The position numbers and the translations under genes are program-made. Below are positions 47,601-56,577 of a stretch of DNA of 64,000 bases, one piece after another. This stretch comes from Anastatus disparis (taxonomy: Eukaryota; Arthropoda; Insecta; Hymenoptera; Eupelmidae): NCBI GenBank assembly GCA_017163975.1, contig JAFFSR010000010.1, positions 2,025,001-2,089,000 on the forward strand. The letters run 5' to 3'. Every line of letters starts with the position of its first letter. Position 1 is the stretch's first letter. The notes below the pieces were generated by a model that worked only from the letters and a program-made list of their open reading frames with translations, was not told the DNA's origin and made no database searches.

Positions 47601-48833
47601 GAACGAGAGCGGTCACGTGTTGATGTGCGATTAATAAATAAATTCACAGGTAGATATGGAGCAGAAGCACGCATAGCTCAACCAAATTTTCACAGTTGTG
47701 CAATTTTCGATGAAAATTTGGTAGCTATTCAGCTGAAGAGAACGAGTATCACAATAAAAAAACCTATATACGTTGGTTTTTCCATCCTTGATTTATCAAA
47801 AACACTGCTATATGAGTTTCATTACTCATATATGAAACAGCGACTAGGACAAAAATGTAAACTTCTATATACAGATACGGATAGTTTAATATATGAAGTT
47901 GAAGACATTGATATGTATCAAACAATGAAGGAAGACATTCACAGATTTGATACTTCTGATTATGCTGAAAATAATCAGTTTAATATTCCACGTGTCAATA
48001 AGAAAGTTCCTGGATTAATGAAAGATGAATGCTGTGGCAAGATTATGTCTGAATTCATAGGTTTGCGGAGTAAAATGCACAGTATTTTGGTTGATGGAGG
48101 AGACACAGCGAAAAAAGCTAAAGGTATCAAATGTAACGTCGTGAAGAAAACAATCACTTTCGAGGATTACCGAAGTTGTCTTCAGGATCTTGTCATTATA
48201 CACCGTGAACAGTGCAATATTCGATCAAAATTACACACAGTGCATACTGAAAAGCAAAGAAAAATTGCACTAAGTCCACACGATGATAAGAGATTTTTAT
48301 TGCCTGATAGTACAGACACTTTACCATGGGGTCATTTTAGAATTGAAGAGATACAGATGGCGCAAGCTGCACTTGAAGTAGAGAGGGAATATGCAAGAAA
48401 AGTGGCTGCTGAAAAAGAGCAGGAGATGAAAAAGAAGAGGGGACACGAAGTATCCAATAAAAATAGAGTAACGCGAGTGGGGATGGATGTTACAGAGCAT
48501 AGCAGAGAGGGGGAAATTGAGAGAGGGGATGAACCATCTAATGAAAATAGTGCAGCACGAGTGGGGGTGACACTTCATGGCAACCAAGGTGAGCAAATCA
48601 TTATTGAGTATGACGTATTAGAGGAGTTCATGCATGACTGGGATCCATCAATAGAGGGGATAAGTTCCGAAGAAGGTGAGAGAAGGGATTTATTGCAAGT
48701 GGCGATGGAAAGGGCAGAAATCGAGGTGGGGCATGGGCTATATCAAGGGACGGAGCACGATGAGGAGCACATTCAAGTAATCGAAGAGCTTGAGAACGAT
48801 CAACCTCCTACAAAGAAACCAAGAGTCAACTAA
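44613..48833 (+). pseudogene. Protein-primed DNA polymerase B of the Polinton, with two stops
   Basis: The replicative polymerase of Polintons. The frame is open from about 44505 but lacks an ATG there; 44613 is a TTG, so the true start is uncertain. N-terminal 320 codons include LPKFIENKKACVNV. An in-frame TAA at 45570-45572 and another at 46089-46091 break it. A Cys/His cluster (YHCERC...HENNC) and the exonuclease motif DFE (near 45879) follow. A CxxC...HCH...C motif like endonuclease VII is split by a 72-nt intron (46232-46303, GTAAGT...TTTTAG). Then come FHNLNYD (Exo II), YLKTDVLLLAD (Exo III, near 46837), DINNLYG (Pol A, near 47142), NSVYGK (Pol B, near 47580) and YTDTDS (Pol C, near 47870). 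The last 160 residues are a charged coiled tail ending in KKPRVN, not part of the polymerase core. Two stops and otherwise intact motifs point to recent inactivation. Confidence 0.92.
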
Positions 48834-48933
48834 CTAATCATGTAAGTTTACAGTATAATTTTTTTTTTTTTTCTAATAAAATATCATCTTTAACAGAAAT
48901 TTTAATTTTTACTTTTTTATTTTTGATTCCAGA

Positions 48934-49233
48934 ATGGATTTATCAACACTTAATAAGATTGCTGGAAGCGACTTCTTGCCAAGGAAAAAAGTTACAGACT
49001 TGGAAAAAGATCACCAGTACATGGTGACAGCACTTAAAGAGGTGAAGACACGATATGGTGTCAAGATTGTAGCAGAATTCGAGCAAAGTTTTCAAGTATT
49101 TCTACCAGAGAAGATTTCATCAGCAATCCTAAAAGATGAAGAATTTTTTTACAAACTCTGCGATGAAGCAAACAAACTACGTTTGGTTGCAATGTATTTG
49201 GGAGGAACTTCTTTCAAATTCGATCGGGTATAA
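48934..49233 (+). CDS. Small conserved Polinton protein (99 aa)
   Basis: A 99-residue frame starting MDLSTLNKIAGSDFLP. It contains KTRYGVKIVAEFEQSFQVFLP, a strand-turn-strand pattern that resembles an OB-fold, and ends in LYLGG-like VAMYLGGTSF. Similar small proteins follow the polymerase in other insect Polintons, to my knowledge without tested function; single-strand DNA binding is a guess. A GTAAGT at 48842 and a TTGATTCCAG ending at 48932, one base before the ATG, suggest that a leader intron is removed, so it may be spliced from the polymerase transcript region. The frame is undamaged. Confidence 0.7.
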   Translation: MDLSTLNKIAGSDFLPRKKVTDLEKDHQYMVTALKEVKTRYGVKIVAEFEQSFQVFLPEKISSAILKDEEFFYKLCDEANKLRLVAMYLGGTSFKFDRV

Positions 49234-49470
49234 AAAAATATATCTACGAAATGATTTTCAAAACTATTTATTGTAACTTGTACATAATAATACATAAATA
49301 AATAAAAATATATTAACATTATACATTTGTTTTTTTATTTATCATCACCACCTATAGTTATAATTATATTACAATATTTTATTTAAATATATCTAAATAA
49401 TATAACAAAAAACAATTAAATTTTTTTTTATTTATTACATTATTATATTTAACAATACATTTTAATTTTT

Positions 49471-50388
49471 TCAAACAATCTCATTTTTATCTATCCAACT
49501 ATTATGCTTATTACTTAGACCTAACCACTTAACATATACACGTTTACCACTTTTCTTTAAAACTTTTTCTACTAAATAAATTTCTGGATACATAGTCTTT
49601 TGAATTTCCGTTTCATAAAAGCCTCCGGAGACTGGTTCATCATAATAATCTTTGACGTGGTAAGTTATGGGATTGGTTTTTACAACTCTTGTTATTGTGA
49701 AAATTTCAGTAGACCAATTTGGTGTATAACCTTTTTCAAAAACTTGTTTTATCTTACTTATTCGCACTTTATCTCCTACTTTGAATTTTGGATTTTTTAC
49801 AGGTCTTTTTTCAGTTGGGTAATTTTTCTTGACTTCTTTTTCATTTATCTTCGTAACGTTTTCAGGCTCGATTCCTATTGTCCGATGTTTTCTTGAATTG
49901 TATGCTTTCACTAACTCAGGCAGAATATCCAACCATTTATAACTTCCTTGTTTGCTGAATTCTAACCACATTGCATTTTTTAAAGTTCTATTAAAGCGCT
50001 CACATATGCTTGCATGAAGATTACTATGTGAAGAGTAGTGATTTATCTTGTACTTTTTCATAAGATTCTGAAAGTTTGAATTGTAGAATTCTTTTCCTTG
50101 GTCAGTTTGTAAATTCGATGGCACCCGTCCTTGTTTTAATATTGACTTCATAGCTAGAGTAACATCATTGCCACTCTTCGATTTGACTGGTACAGCCCAT
50201 GCATACTTTGAAAATATATCTATGACAGTTAGTAAGTAGCGAAAACCTTTGTTTTCCTTAAAATAAGGTATCATTTCTACAAGGTCAGCTTGCCAAGTCT
50301 CATCTAATCCACGTATGTCATATTTTCTTCGCTTGTACCTTCGACGTGCTGGCTTGTGTAGCTCTTCAACTACTCTTTGACGTTCCAT
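49471..50388 (-). CDS. Retroviral-type integrase with chromodomain-like tail
   Basis: Catalyses insertion of the Polinton and so makes the 6-bp duplication. Core (rve) domain with the acidic triad in WQADLVEM, LQTDQGKEF and HASICERFNRTLK; 33 residues separate the last two. The N-terminal HHCC zinc module is absent. After an SH3-like region (KFKVGDKVRISK) the C-terminus has YLVEKVLKKSGKRVYVKWLG followed by SWI, the pattern of a chromodomain, as in chromovirus integrases. I prefer the ATG at 50388, two bases after the stop of the upstream gene; an in-frame ATG at 50409 would overlap it. About 305 residues, no lesion. Convergent with the polymerase block. Confidence 0.92.
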   Translation of the reverse strand: MERQRVVEELHKPARRRYKRRKYDIRGLDETWQADLVEMIPYFKENKGFRYLLTVIDIFSKYAWAVPVKSKSGNDVTLAMKSILKQGRVPSNLQTDQGKEFYNSNFQNLMKKYKINHYSSHSNLHASICERFNRTLKNAMWLEFSKQGSYKWLDILPELVKAYNSRKHRTIGIEPENVTKINEKEVKKNYPTEKRPVKNPKFKVGDKVRISKIKQVFEKGYTPNWSTEIFTITRVVKTNPITYHVKDYYDEPVSGGFYETEIQKTMYPEIYLVEKVLKKSGKRVYVKWLGLSNKHNSWIDKNEIV

Positions 50389-50389
50389 C

Positions 50390-50833
50390 TTAAACTTCAA
50401 CTTTAGCAATATCCGATCGTCTATTCATTTCTTTAATTATATATTCAATACTTGCAAAATTTCGTTGAGTCATATCATAGACATAAGTTAATTTTTCGTC
50501 TATTTCTGCTTTATATATTTCAACTTTGTTCTCATATTCTTGTATAGCTTTAGCAACTTCTATAATTTTAGAAGATAAGTAATCAACTTCTTTCTGTAGG
50601 ATATTATTTAGTGAATTCAAACTAATGGCATCATTTGAATCATTAGCCTCTCCAATATTGCAAAGCCGCTTATTTTCTAAATCAAAATCACCATCTGATG
50701 TAACATTGAATCCAATACCTCGAGGACCACGACTCACTTGCGAGCCCTCAAGTTTTCTTCCAAACACATCGAGACTCATGTTACTACTATTGATTTGAAA
50801 ATTGTGTACGTCAATATATATGCCCAGCTTCAC
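50390..50833 (-). CDS. Tail-fibre-like Polinton protein (147 aa)
   Basis: 147 residues. The N-terminal half has MSLDVFGRKLEG, GPRGIGFNVTSDGDFDLENKRLCNIG and NDAISLNSL, a pattern that resembles the NKRLxNvxxPxxxxDAvn motif of phage tail fibres and similar Polinton proteins. The C-terminal half is a coiled coil (from about residue 75, LNNILQKEVDYLSSKIIEV onward). A trimeric spike or fibre on the particle is a reasonable guess but unproven. It overlaps the 3' end of the DUF8207-type gene by 23 bases and ends two bases before the integrase ATG, so the three are packed as one transcription block. An internal start at the MSL (about 50777) is possible. Confidence 0.65.
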   Translation of the reverse strand: MKLGIYIDVHNFQINSSNMSLDVFGRKLEGSQVSRGPRGIGFNVTSDGDFDLENKRLCNIGEANDSNDAISLNSLNNILQKEVDYLSSKIIEVAKAIQEYENKVEIYKAEIDEKLTYVYDMTQRNFASIEYIIKEMNRRSDIAKVEV

Positions 50834-51806
50834 GTAGTTCCTCTATGATTGATTGGATTTCATTGTTGTGATTATTATTTCCAGCAGATCGTTCGGCTAT
50901 TGATAATCGCAGTCTTTCGACAAGCTCATTCGGATCGTCCCAGTAGACTAGATCTATGGACGTATTCTTTTTTGCTATTTTATATTTAGGTATGAGACCC
51001 CCTCCGCTGGTAGACATTCTACTGCGATCACTGCGGAACATTGGTGCTATGATTTTTGAATATTTTCTACTCTTCGAAGAGCGTATATTCTCACTTTTGC
51101 TATGTCTTTTTCTATGGGCATTTTGTTGCTTCCAGGATAATGCGATAGTTCTTGCGATCTGTTGTACTTAAAAGATTATCATCCGGTTCTTTTTTGAAAA
51201 GCAATTCCATTAGACCACTGCTTTTAGGAAAACTTAAATCTTTCACTTTTATTATTTTATCATCAAATTGAATTTGTGAATCACCCATCATGTATACCCC
51301 ACTGACTTTTCTCACTCCGTATATGTTATCGATTTTGCTGCCGCTTCCATTTAGCATTGATAAAAAGTCTGTCGGTTCAGTTTCTTTATGCGCAGGTACA
51401 AATGGTGAATATATAGATTTGAATGATGAATTTGCAGAATTGAATGATGAATTCATCATTGTGCTATTTATCGGAGAAAAATCATCGCCATTAGAAGCAT
51501 TATTATCAAACGCAGAACCCGAGTCATTAATATCGTTTAAAATATAACTTGATTCGTCGAATCTCAATCTTTTTTTTGCCGATTTTCTGTTACTGTCTAT
51601 AGCTCAAATGTGATTAGAACGTGACACACTTTCAGTTGTCGAATCGACAAGCTTTTCAAGTGGTGTAATAACTGGTTTTAAAGTATCACCAATAACCTTT
51701 TCAAAATCATCTCTCTCCTTTTTTAATAAAGAGTATTTTTTTTAATAGCCTCACGTGCTCGTAAGAGCTCGCTAAGAACATTTTTTTCTTTCTTAAAGTC
51801 AGGCAT
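50811..51806 (-). pseudogene. DUF8207-type Polinton protein, three lesions
   Basis: Start MPDFKKEKN at 51806, end AGHIY at 50811. The middle has the family signature YGVRKVSGVYMMGDSQIQF, SGLMELLFKKEPDD and an arginine/asparagine-rich continuation; the last 76 codons contain IYWDDPNEL-like LVYWDDPNELVERLRL and IIEELREAG. The N-terminal part is a coiled coil. The frame changes in the T8 run at 51736-51743, a TGA stands at 51604-51606, and the frame changes again in the T4 run at 51121-51124. Read naively, this looks like two small genes and a gap. Role in Polintons unknown; constant linkage to capsid genes suggests a virion part. Confidence 0.82.
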
Positions 51807-51849
51807 GCTGACAAGATGCTGTCTACAATCGAACTGCAAAGATTAAGAT

Positions 51850-52545
51850 TTATACTTCCTTTTTAATGGCAAAACAGTCAAATCCTTTTCTATATTTACC
51901 ATCATTCATTGCTCTATCTTTGTCAATAACAACAAATCCATACTTGTCATTCTTCCAGCATTCAGTACAAAGATTTCGAAATTCATTTAAAGTTAAGTCA
52001 GTATTTACATGGTCTTCATAGAAATGTTTAAGATTAACATCATCTTGACGATAAATTACCATCAAATTAATATTATCCCTGATGAGATGTTTCGGTATAT
52101 GAGCATATGACTGACATAGATAGAAGCTATCTACACTTTTGTGTCTCCCCATACAGAAAAAAGCTCTGACGTTATCCTGCTTCTCACAAGCCACATCGTC
52201 AAAAATCATAATTGAATTTGGTAGGGCTTCATCTGGAGACACTACAGATGCATGTTCACTGAACGGTAGATATGATATACCTTCAATTGGCTCTAAAACT
52301 TTTTGAAGAAATTGATATTTCGGTTGATTTAAGGATTTAGAGTATACATACAAATTTTCAAATCTAAGACCATTAGGGTGTGTAATTAGAGCCAATAAAC
52401 TATTAGTTTTTCCACAGTTTGATGGGCCACAGAATACTGCTCGTATATTATCTGGAAGTAACTCCCCATGTCGCTTTTTTCTTTTCGTTTTCTCAAAATC
52501 AAAGTTGGCGACGGGAAGTTTGACGTTCTGCTCAGTAAAATCCAT
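51850..52545 (-). CDS. A32/FtsK-HerA-type packaging ATPase
   Basis: 231 residues. Walker A GPSNCGKT at residues 40-47, Walker B IMIFDD at 112-117, and CQSYAHIPKHLIRDN downstream, the order seen in genome-packaging ATPases of Polintons and large DNA viruses. It would pump the element DNA into the capsid. The frame is complete and at the usual length of the family (about 230-250 residues). It is divergent from the PLA2/protease gene with a 98-bp spacer. Confidence 0.92.
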   Translation of the reverse strand: MDFTEQNVKLPVANFDFEKTKRKKRHGELLPDNIRAVFCGPSNCGKTNSLLALITHPNGLRFENLYVYSKSLNQPKYQFLQKVLEPIEGISYLPFSEHASVVSPDEALPNSIMIFDDVACEKQDNVRAFFCMGRHKSVDSFYLCQSYAHIPKHLIRDNINLMVIYRQDDVNLKHFYEDHVNTDLTLNEFRNLCTECWKNDKYGFVVIDKDRAMNDGKYRKGFDCFAIKKEV

Positions 52546-52587
52546 GTTTACGTAACAAAGTCAAATCTAAGATTGACCTTTTCAAAA

Positions 52588-52623
52588 TATAAACGCTTGT
52601 TTCATATTTTGATCATCAGTTGT
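52588..52623 (+). promoter_or_regulatory. TATA plus initiator before the capsid gene block
   Basis: TATAAA at 52588-52593 and TCAGTTG with A at 52618, 30 bp apart. The next ATG (52644) opens the PLA2-domain gene. Confidence 0.7.
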
Positions 52624-52643
52624 AAATCAGCACTCGAAGAGAG

Positions 52644-53791
52644 ATGCTCGTACACAAATTACAGAAGCACCCTAAGGGTAAAGGGTTATTTGATGAAGTA
52701 ATCAATAACTTACCTATTGAAATGCATATTCCTGGATATCAATATTGTGGTCCCGGAACAAAACTGAAAAAGCGTCTAAAAAGAGGTGATGCAGGTATCA
52801 ATCCACTTGATCAAGCATGCAAAGAACATGACATATCTTATTCTGATAAAAATGCTAATCGAAAAGTAGCGACATGAAGCTCGCTGATAAAGCTTGGCAG
52901 CGTGTTAGAGCCAAAAATGCAAGTCTTAGCGAAAAAGCAACTGCTTTTGTTGTTGCAAATGCTATGAAATTAAAAGGAAAGACAGGAATGGGTGTAAAAT
53001 TGAGTAAATTAGTAACTGCAAGTAAAAAATCATTAAAACCAAGTAAACATTCTCGCAAAGTTATACAGTCCGCTTTAAAAGGTGCACGTGAAGCTCTCAA
53101 GATTGTTGGTGGTAAGAAAAAAATTATCATTCCACGTATTCTACCTGTTCCATCAAAAATAGGTGGCGCTCTGCCTTTTCTCATACCATTGTTCGCAGCA
53201 CTAAGTGCAACTGGTGCTCTGGCTGGAGGAGCTGCTGGAATAGCTAAAGCAGTAAATAAGGCTAAAGTTGCACAGAAAAATTATGAAGAAAGTAAGAGAC
53301 ATAATAAAACTATGGAAGCTATTGCTCTAGGAAAAGGTCTCTATCTTAAACCATATAAAACTGGAATGGGATTATTTATGAAACCTCATATCGGTAATGG
53401 TCAAGTTAAAAAAAAAAAAAACTTCGATTTAACTTTGCCAAATCGTGCAGTGACTGACTATGATCTTATAAAGTATGCTCGTATGATGAAAATCCCATAT
53501 TTTCGAGGTGTTTTCATGAGAAATAATCTACCTTCTGATGGCCCATGGCATAACGAGTCTGCTATAGTTAACTTAGATGATTTTCAAAACAAAGGCACTC
53601 ACTGGGTATGTTATCGAAAACGAGGTTCTGAAGTGATTTATTTTGATAGTTTTGGTGATCTTAAACCCCCTATAGATCTCATGATATATTTTAACGTGAA
53701 AGAAGTGAAATACAACTATAAAAGATATCAAAATTTTGACTTATTTATTTGTGGACATCTTTGTCTTCAATTCTTGTGTGAAAGACTATAA
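52644..53791 (+). pseudogene. PLA2-domain capsid protein fused to adenovirus-type protease, one frame change
   Basis: The first part (52644-52877) has the phospholipase A2 calcium loop YCGPGT (residues 34-39) and the catalytic pair in CKEHD (62-63). The frame is broken at about 52868-52877, where a TGA overlaps an ATG (ATGA); family relatives read through continuously, so I call a frame change, though translational coupling is an alternative. The second part (305 residues) has a lysine-rich region, a glycine/alanine hydrophobic segment (FLIPLFAALSATGALAGGAAG), and KGLYLKPYK. The protease domain follows with catalytic His in GTHWVCY (243), Asp in YFDSFGD (258) and Cys in CGHLC (293). In relatives the PLA2 part belongs to a minor capsid protein and the protease matures the capsid. 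Confidence 0.88.
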
Positions 53792-53836
53792 AAGAAGAGT
53801 TTTCAGACAAGCAGGATCATTCTTTTTCAAACAGTC

Positions 53837-54525
53837 ATGGAAGATAGTTTCACTTTGAGTCTTCCAGGCAAATCTTCTATCTTAGAAGCGCAATATTTTC
53901 CTTCAATAGAACTACCAGAGCATAAGAATTTTGTTTTGGGTTAGTTGAACTTTTAACATTCAACTCGATTCCCAATGTTGACGATTCGAATAGTAAACTT
54001 CATATAAACGGAGAGAAGATTATTATTATTCCTACTGGCAGTTATGAAATTGATGCTATTAATCAATTCTTGCAAAAAGATTTGAAATCTAAAGACATCG
54101 AGTTTTCCTTGAAAGCTAACAACAATACTCTCAGAAGTAAAATTTATTGCAGCCATCAGATAGATCTTAGACCTCGCGATTCAATAGGCAGTCTTCTCGG
54201 TTTCACTCGTCGCGTTCTTCATGAAGACATTCATCACAGCTCTGATTTACCTGTGAAGATATTGAAAATAAACGCACTCAGAGTAGAGTGTAATATTACT
54301 ACAGGTGCTTACATCAACGACAAAAAAGTTCACACGATCCATGAGTTTTTCCCAAAAGTTCCTCCAGGATATAAAATCATAGAAGTTCCATCGCATGTCA
54401 TATATTTACCACTCAATGTTAAAAGTATAGATCATCTTCAAATCCGAATCGTTGATCAAGACGGAAATTTAGTGAATTTCCGAGGAGAGGAAATTACTGT
54501 TAGACTTCACATAAAATCTGTATAA
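53837..54525 (+). pseudogene. Penton-type minor capsid protein, one frame change
   Basis: Start MEDSFTLSLPGKSSILEAQYF at 53837; the frame breaks near 53940-53945 (GGGTTAG) and continues in another frame to the stop at 54525. Later motifs: DSIGSLLGF, LPVKILKINALRVECNITTGA, VIYLPLNVKSI and DGNLVNFRGEEITVRL, the pattern of the single jelly-roll penton protein of Polintons. Expected length is about 229 residues, in line with relatives. It forms the capsid vertices. The single lesion near the N-terminus removes the product in this copy. Confidence 0.85.
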
Positions 54526-54671
54526 TGGGAATCGTTTATAATTCAAGTGTGCATATAAGTCAGCCATCATGTCAACCCACCATCAGTCGTCCAAAGGTAC
54601 TCAAACCGTTAACACGGAAGAGCATCCAGTTTCTCAAAAGCATAAGTCTCAAAGTACGTGGAAAAAGATAA
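54525..54671 (+). CDS. Small basic Polinton protein (48 aa)
   Basis: The ATG overlaps the penton stop (TAATG). 48 residues beginning MGIVYNSSVHISQP and ending LKSISLKVRGKR. Short proteins of this form (hydrophobic start, prolines, basic leucine-rich end) sit before the major capsid gene in other insect Polintons. A cement or internal capsid peptide is possible. No lesion. Confidence 0.55.
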   Translation: MGIVYNSSVHISQPSCQPTISRPKVLKPLTRKSIQFLKSISLKVRGKR

Positions 54672-54701
54672 ATTGTATCATTCTCTGCTGCTTTCAGAAA
54701 A

Positions 54702-55943
54702 ATGGACGAAATTCTAAGCATTCAATCAGGTGTCGCATTCGATGAGTCTATTGCTCATTATGAGGTTCACGCACATCAACCATACTCCACATTAAGTTTC
54801 AATAACAGTGATGAAATCCGTATTCCTATTCAGCATCAAGATTTATGCCTCTTACCATCATGTAGTTACATCCATGTATGTGGAAAATTACAAAAACCAG
54901 ATGGACAAGCACTAACTAAAACTAATTTCGTTAACAATGGCATTTGTCATCTGTTTGATGAAATTCGATATGAACTTAATGCTGTAGAGGTAGATAAAAG
55001 TAAAAGTGTTGGTTTGAGTAGTCTCATGAAGGGATGCACTTCATTTAATCCAAATCAGACTCTAACATTAGAAAATGCAGGCTGGCTTGGTGTTGAAGAA
55101 GGAAACAAAACAATTGTAGATGATCATGGAAATTTTGACGTTTCTATCCCACTAAGTATGATTTTAGGCTTTGCAGAAGATTACAAGAAAATTGTTGTTA
55201 ATATGAAGCATGAACTCATTCTCACAAGATCAAGAAATGACCTGAATGCTATAGTACAGGAAGGTACTGTAGCCAACAATGCAACCACATATGAACCTTA
55301 TCAAATAAAAATATCAAAGATAGAGCGGTTAATGCCATATGTTATTGCATCAGATAAACAAAAAATCCAGCTGTTAAATTTCATTGGTAAAGATAATCCT
55401 ATTTCTATGAGTTTTCGTTCATGGGAGTTATTTGAATATCCTCTTCTTCCAACAACAAATAAACACGTCTGGACGGTAAAAACTTCAAATCAATTGGAGA
55501 AACCACGTTTCGTGATTCTTGGATTACAATCGGGGAAAAAAGGTTCAAGATCTAAAAATGCCAGTCGCTTTGACCACTGTAATATTAATAATGTGAGACT
55601 TTTCTTGAATTCGCAATATTATCCGTACAACAATCTCAATCTTGACATATCTAAGAATCAATTTGCTATTCTATATGATATGTATGCTAATTTTCAGAAA
55701 AGCTATTACGGAAGAGATTCACAACCATCGTTGACAAAGTCTCAGTTTATTAACTTTGAACCACTCATAGTTGTTGACTGTTCACGACAAAACGAATCTC
55801 TAAAGAGCGCTCCTGTCGATGTACGTCTAGAATTTGAGTCTCAAACTGACTTTCCAGCTAATACTTCAGCTTATTGCATGATCTTACACGATCGCATCGT
55901 TCAGTACAATCCTATTAGTGGAGATGTTCGGAAGCTTGTCTGA
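54702..55943 (+). CDS. Major capsid protein, double jelly-roll type
   Basis: 413 residues, undamaged. Motifs of the Polinton major capsid protein: PYSTLSFNNSDEIRIPIQHQD near the start (residues 26-46), NGICHLFDEIRYELNAVEVD (81-100), IPLSMILGF, ELILTRSRND, NNVRLFLNSQYYPYNNLNLD, LIVVDCSRQNESLK and AYCMILHDRIVQYNP at the end. Family members form double jelly-roll trimers as in adenovirus hexon-like capsids. Just upstream, TGCTGCTTTCAG (to 54697) could be a splice acceptor four bases before the ATG. Strong preservation against broken neighbours is notable. Confidence 0.93.
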   Translation: MDEILSIQSGVAFDESIAHYEVHAHQPYSTLSFNNSDEIRIPIQHQDLCLLPSCSYIHVCGKLQKPDGQALTKTNFVNNGICHLFDEIRYELNAVEVDKSKSVGLSSLMKGCTSFNPNQTLTLENAGWLGVEEGNKTIVDDHGNFDVSIPLSMILGFAEDYKKIVVNMKHELILTRSRNDLNAIVQEGTVANNATTYEPYQIKISKIERLMPYVIASDKQKIQLLNFIGKDNPISMSFRSWELFEYPLLPTTNKHVWTVKTSNQLEKPRFVILGLQSGKKGSRSKNASRFDHCNINNVRLFLNSQYYPYNNLNLDISKNQFAILYDMYANFQKSYYGRDSQPSLTKSQFINFEPLIVVDCSRQNESLKSAPVDVRLEFESQTDFPANTSAYCMILHDRIVQYNPISGDVRKLV

Positions 55944-55982
55944 ATTATCTCCACTTTTACGTAAAAAAATTAATATTTCGAA

Positions 55983-56450
55983 ATGGAATATGCGGTAGAC
56001 ATGATTGGTTTTAAGCAAATGGGTGGTGAATATGTTCTAAAGGAAATAGCAATCATTCCTCTCAACGACAGTGGTGATCCCATCGTTCATCTATTCAAAA
56101 AACCTTTTTCATGGAAAAGGCTCTCTGACAAATTGCAAGAAGAAAACATTCGACTCAAACATAATCATGGAATAGCTTGGAACACTGATGGACTAGATTA
56201 CTCTCAAATTGCAAACTTACTTCGTGAACATTTACATGATGCTACAAAAATTTTTGTTATCAATGAATTCAAACGAAAATGGTTGCTAAGATTCAAATTT
56301 CATAACATCAATGAATACGGATACCCATTAAACCCACCTTTCAAATGCGTTACTGTGTGTACAAACCATAATCCGATTCATAAGACTGTCTGTGCACTAC
56401 ACAATGTCAAACTCATGAAATTATTCTATCTCTCACAAAACCATTTATAA
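55983..56450 (+). CDS. Conserved Polinton protein, single exon (paralogue 2)
   Basis: 155 residues. Shares with the gene at 43153-44034: AVDMIGFKQ, LKEIAI, LFKKPFSW, HGIAW, KIFVINEF with WL, and a C-terminal Cys/His group (CTNHNPIHKTVCALHNVK). It has no intron, while its paralogue has one. The likely fold is RNase H-like with a zinc-binding end (inference). It is the last gene before the right terminal repeat and follows the major capsid gene by 39 bases. Confidence 0.78.
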   Translation: MEYAVDMIGFKQMGGEYVLKEIAIIPLNDSGDPIVHLFKKPFSWKRLSDKLQEENIRLKHNHGIAWNTDGLDYSQIANLLREHLHDATKIFVINEFKRKWLLRFKFHNINEYGYPLNPPFKCVTVCTNHNPIHKTVCALHNVKLMKLFYLSQNHL

Positions 56451-56488
56451 GAAGAAAAAAAAAAAAAAAGTAGAAAAAGTAGAAAACA

Positions 56489-56577
56489 CTATAGGCATAC
56501 TAGTTCACATTCGGATTCTAAAACACTTGGGCTGTGCTAGAATCCGGGTGTGCCAGTATGCCTATAGCCTATCTACT
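56489..56577 (+). repeat. Right terminal inverted repeat with a long hairpin
   Basis: The right end matches the inverted left end (56541-56577 exactly). In addition CTATAGGCATACT at 56489-56501 and CGGATTCTA (to 56520) pair with TAGAATCCG and AGTATGCCTATAG further right (56539-56568), giving a hairpin with stems of about 30 bases and a loop around CACTTGGGCTGTG. Confidence 0.8.

Larger units (their letters stand above)
39094..56577. mobile_element. Polinton/Maverick element, 17.5 kb
   Basis: Inverted ends start AGTAGATAGGCTATAGGC and the element closes with CT. The 6-bp duplication TTACAA is at 39088-39093 and 56578-56583. AG...CT ends, a 6-bp duplication and the gene set (protein-primed PolB, integrase, A32-type ATPase, adenovirus-type protease, major and minor capsid proteins) define Polintons. 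The empty-site sequence survives in the tandem repeat of its host element (near 37368, CTTCCAAATAACATTCGG). Genes lie in two opposed blocks. Several carry lesions, while capsid, ATPase and integrase frames are open. Confidence 0.96.
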
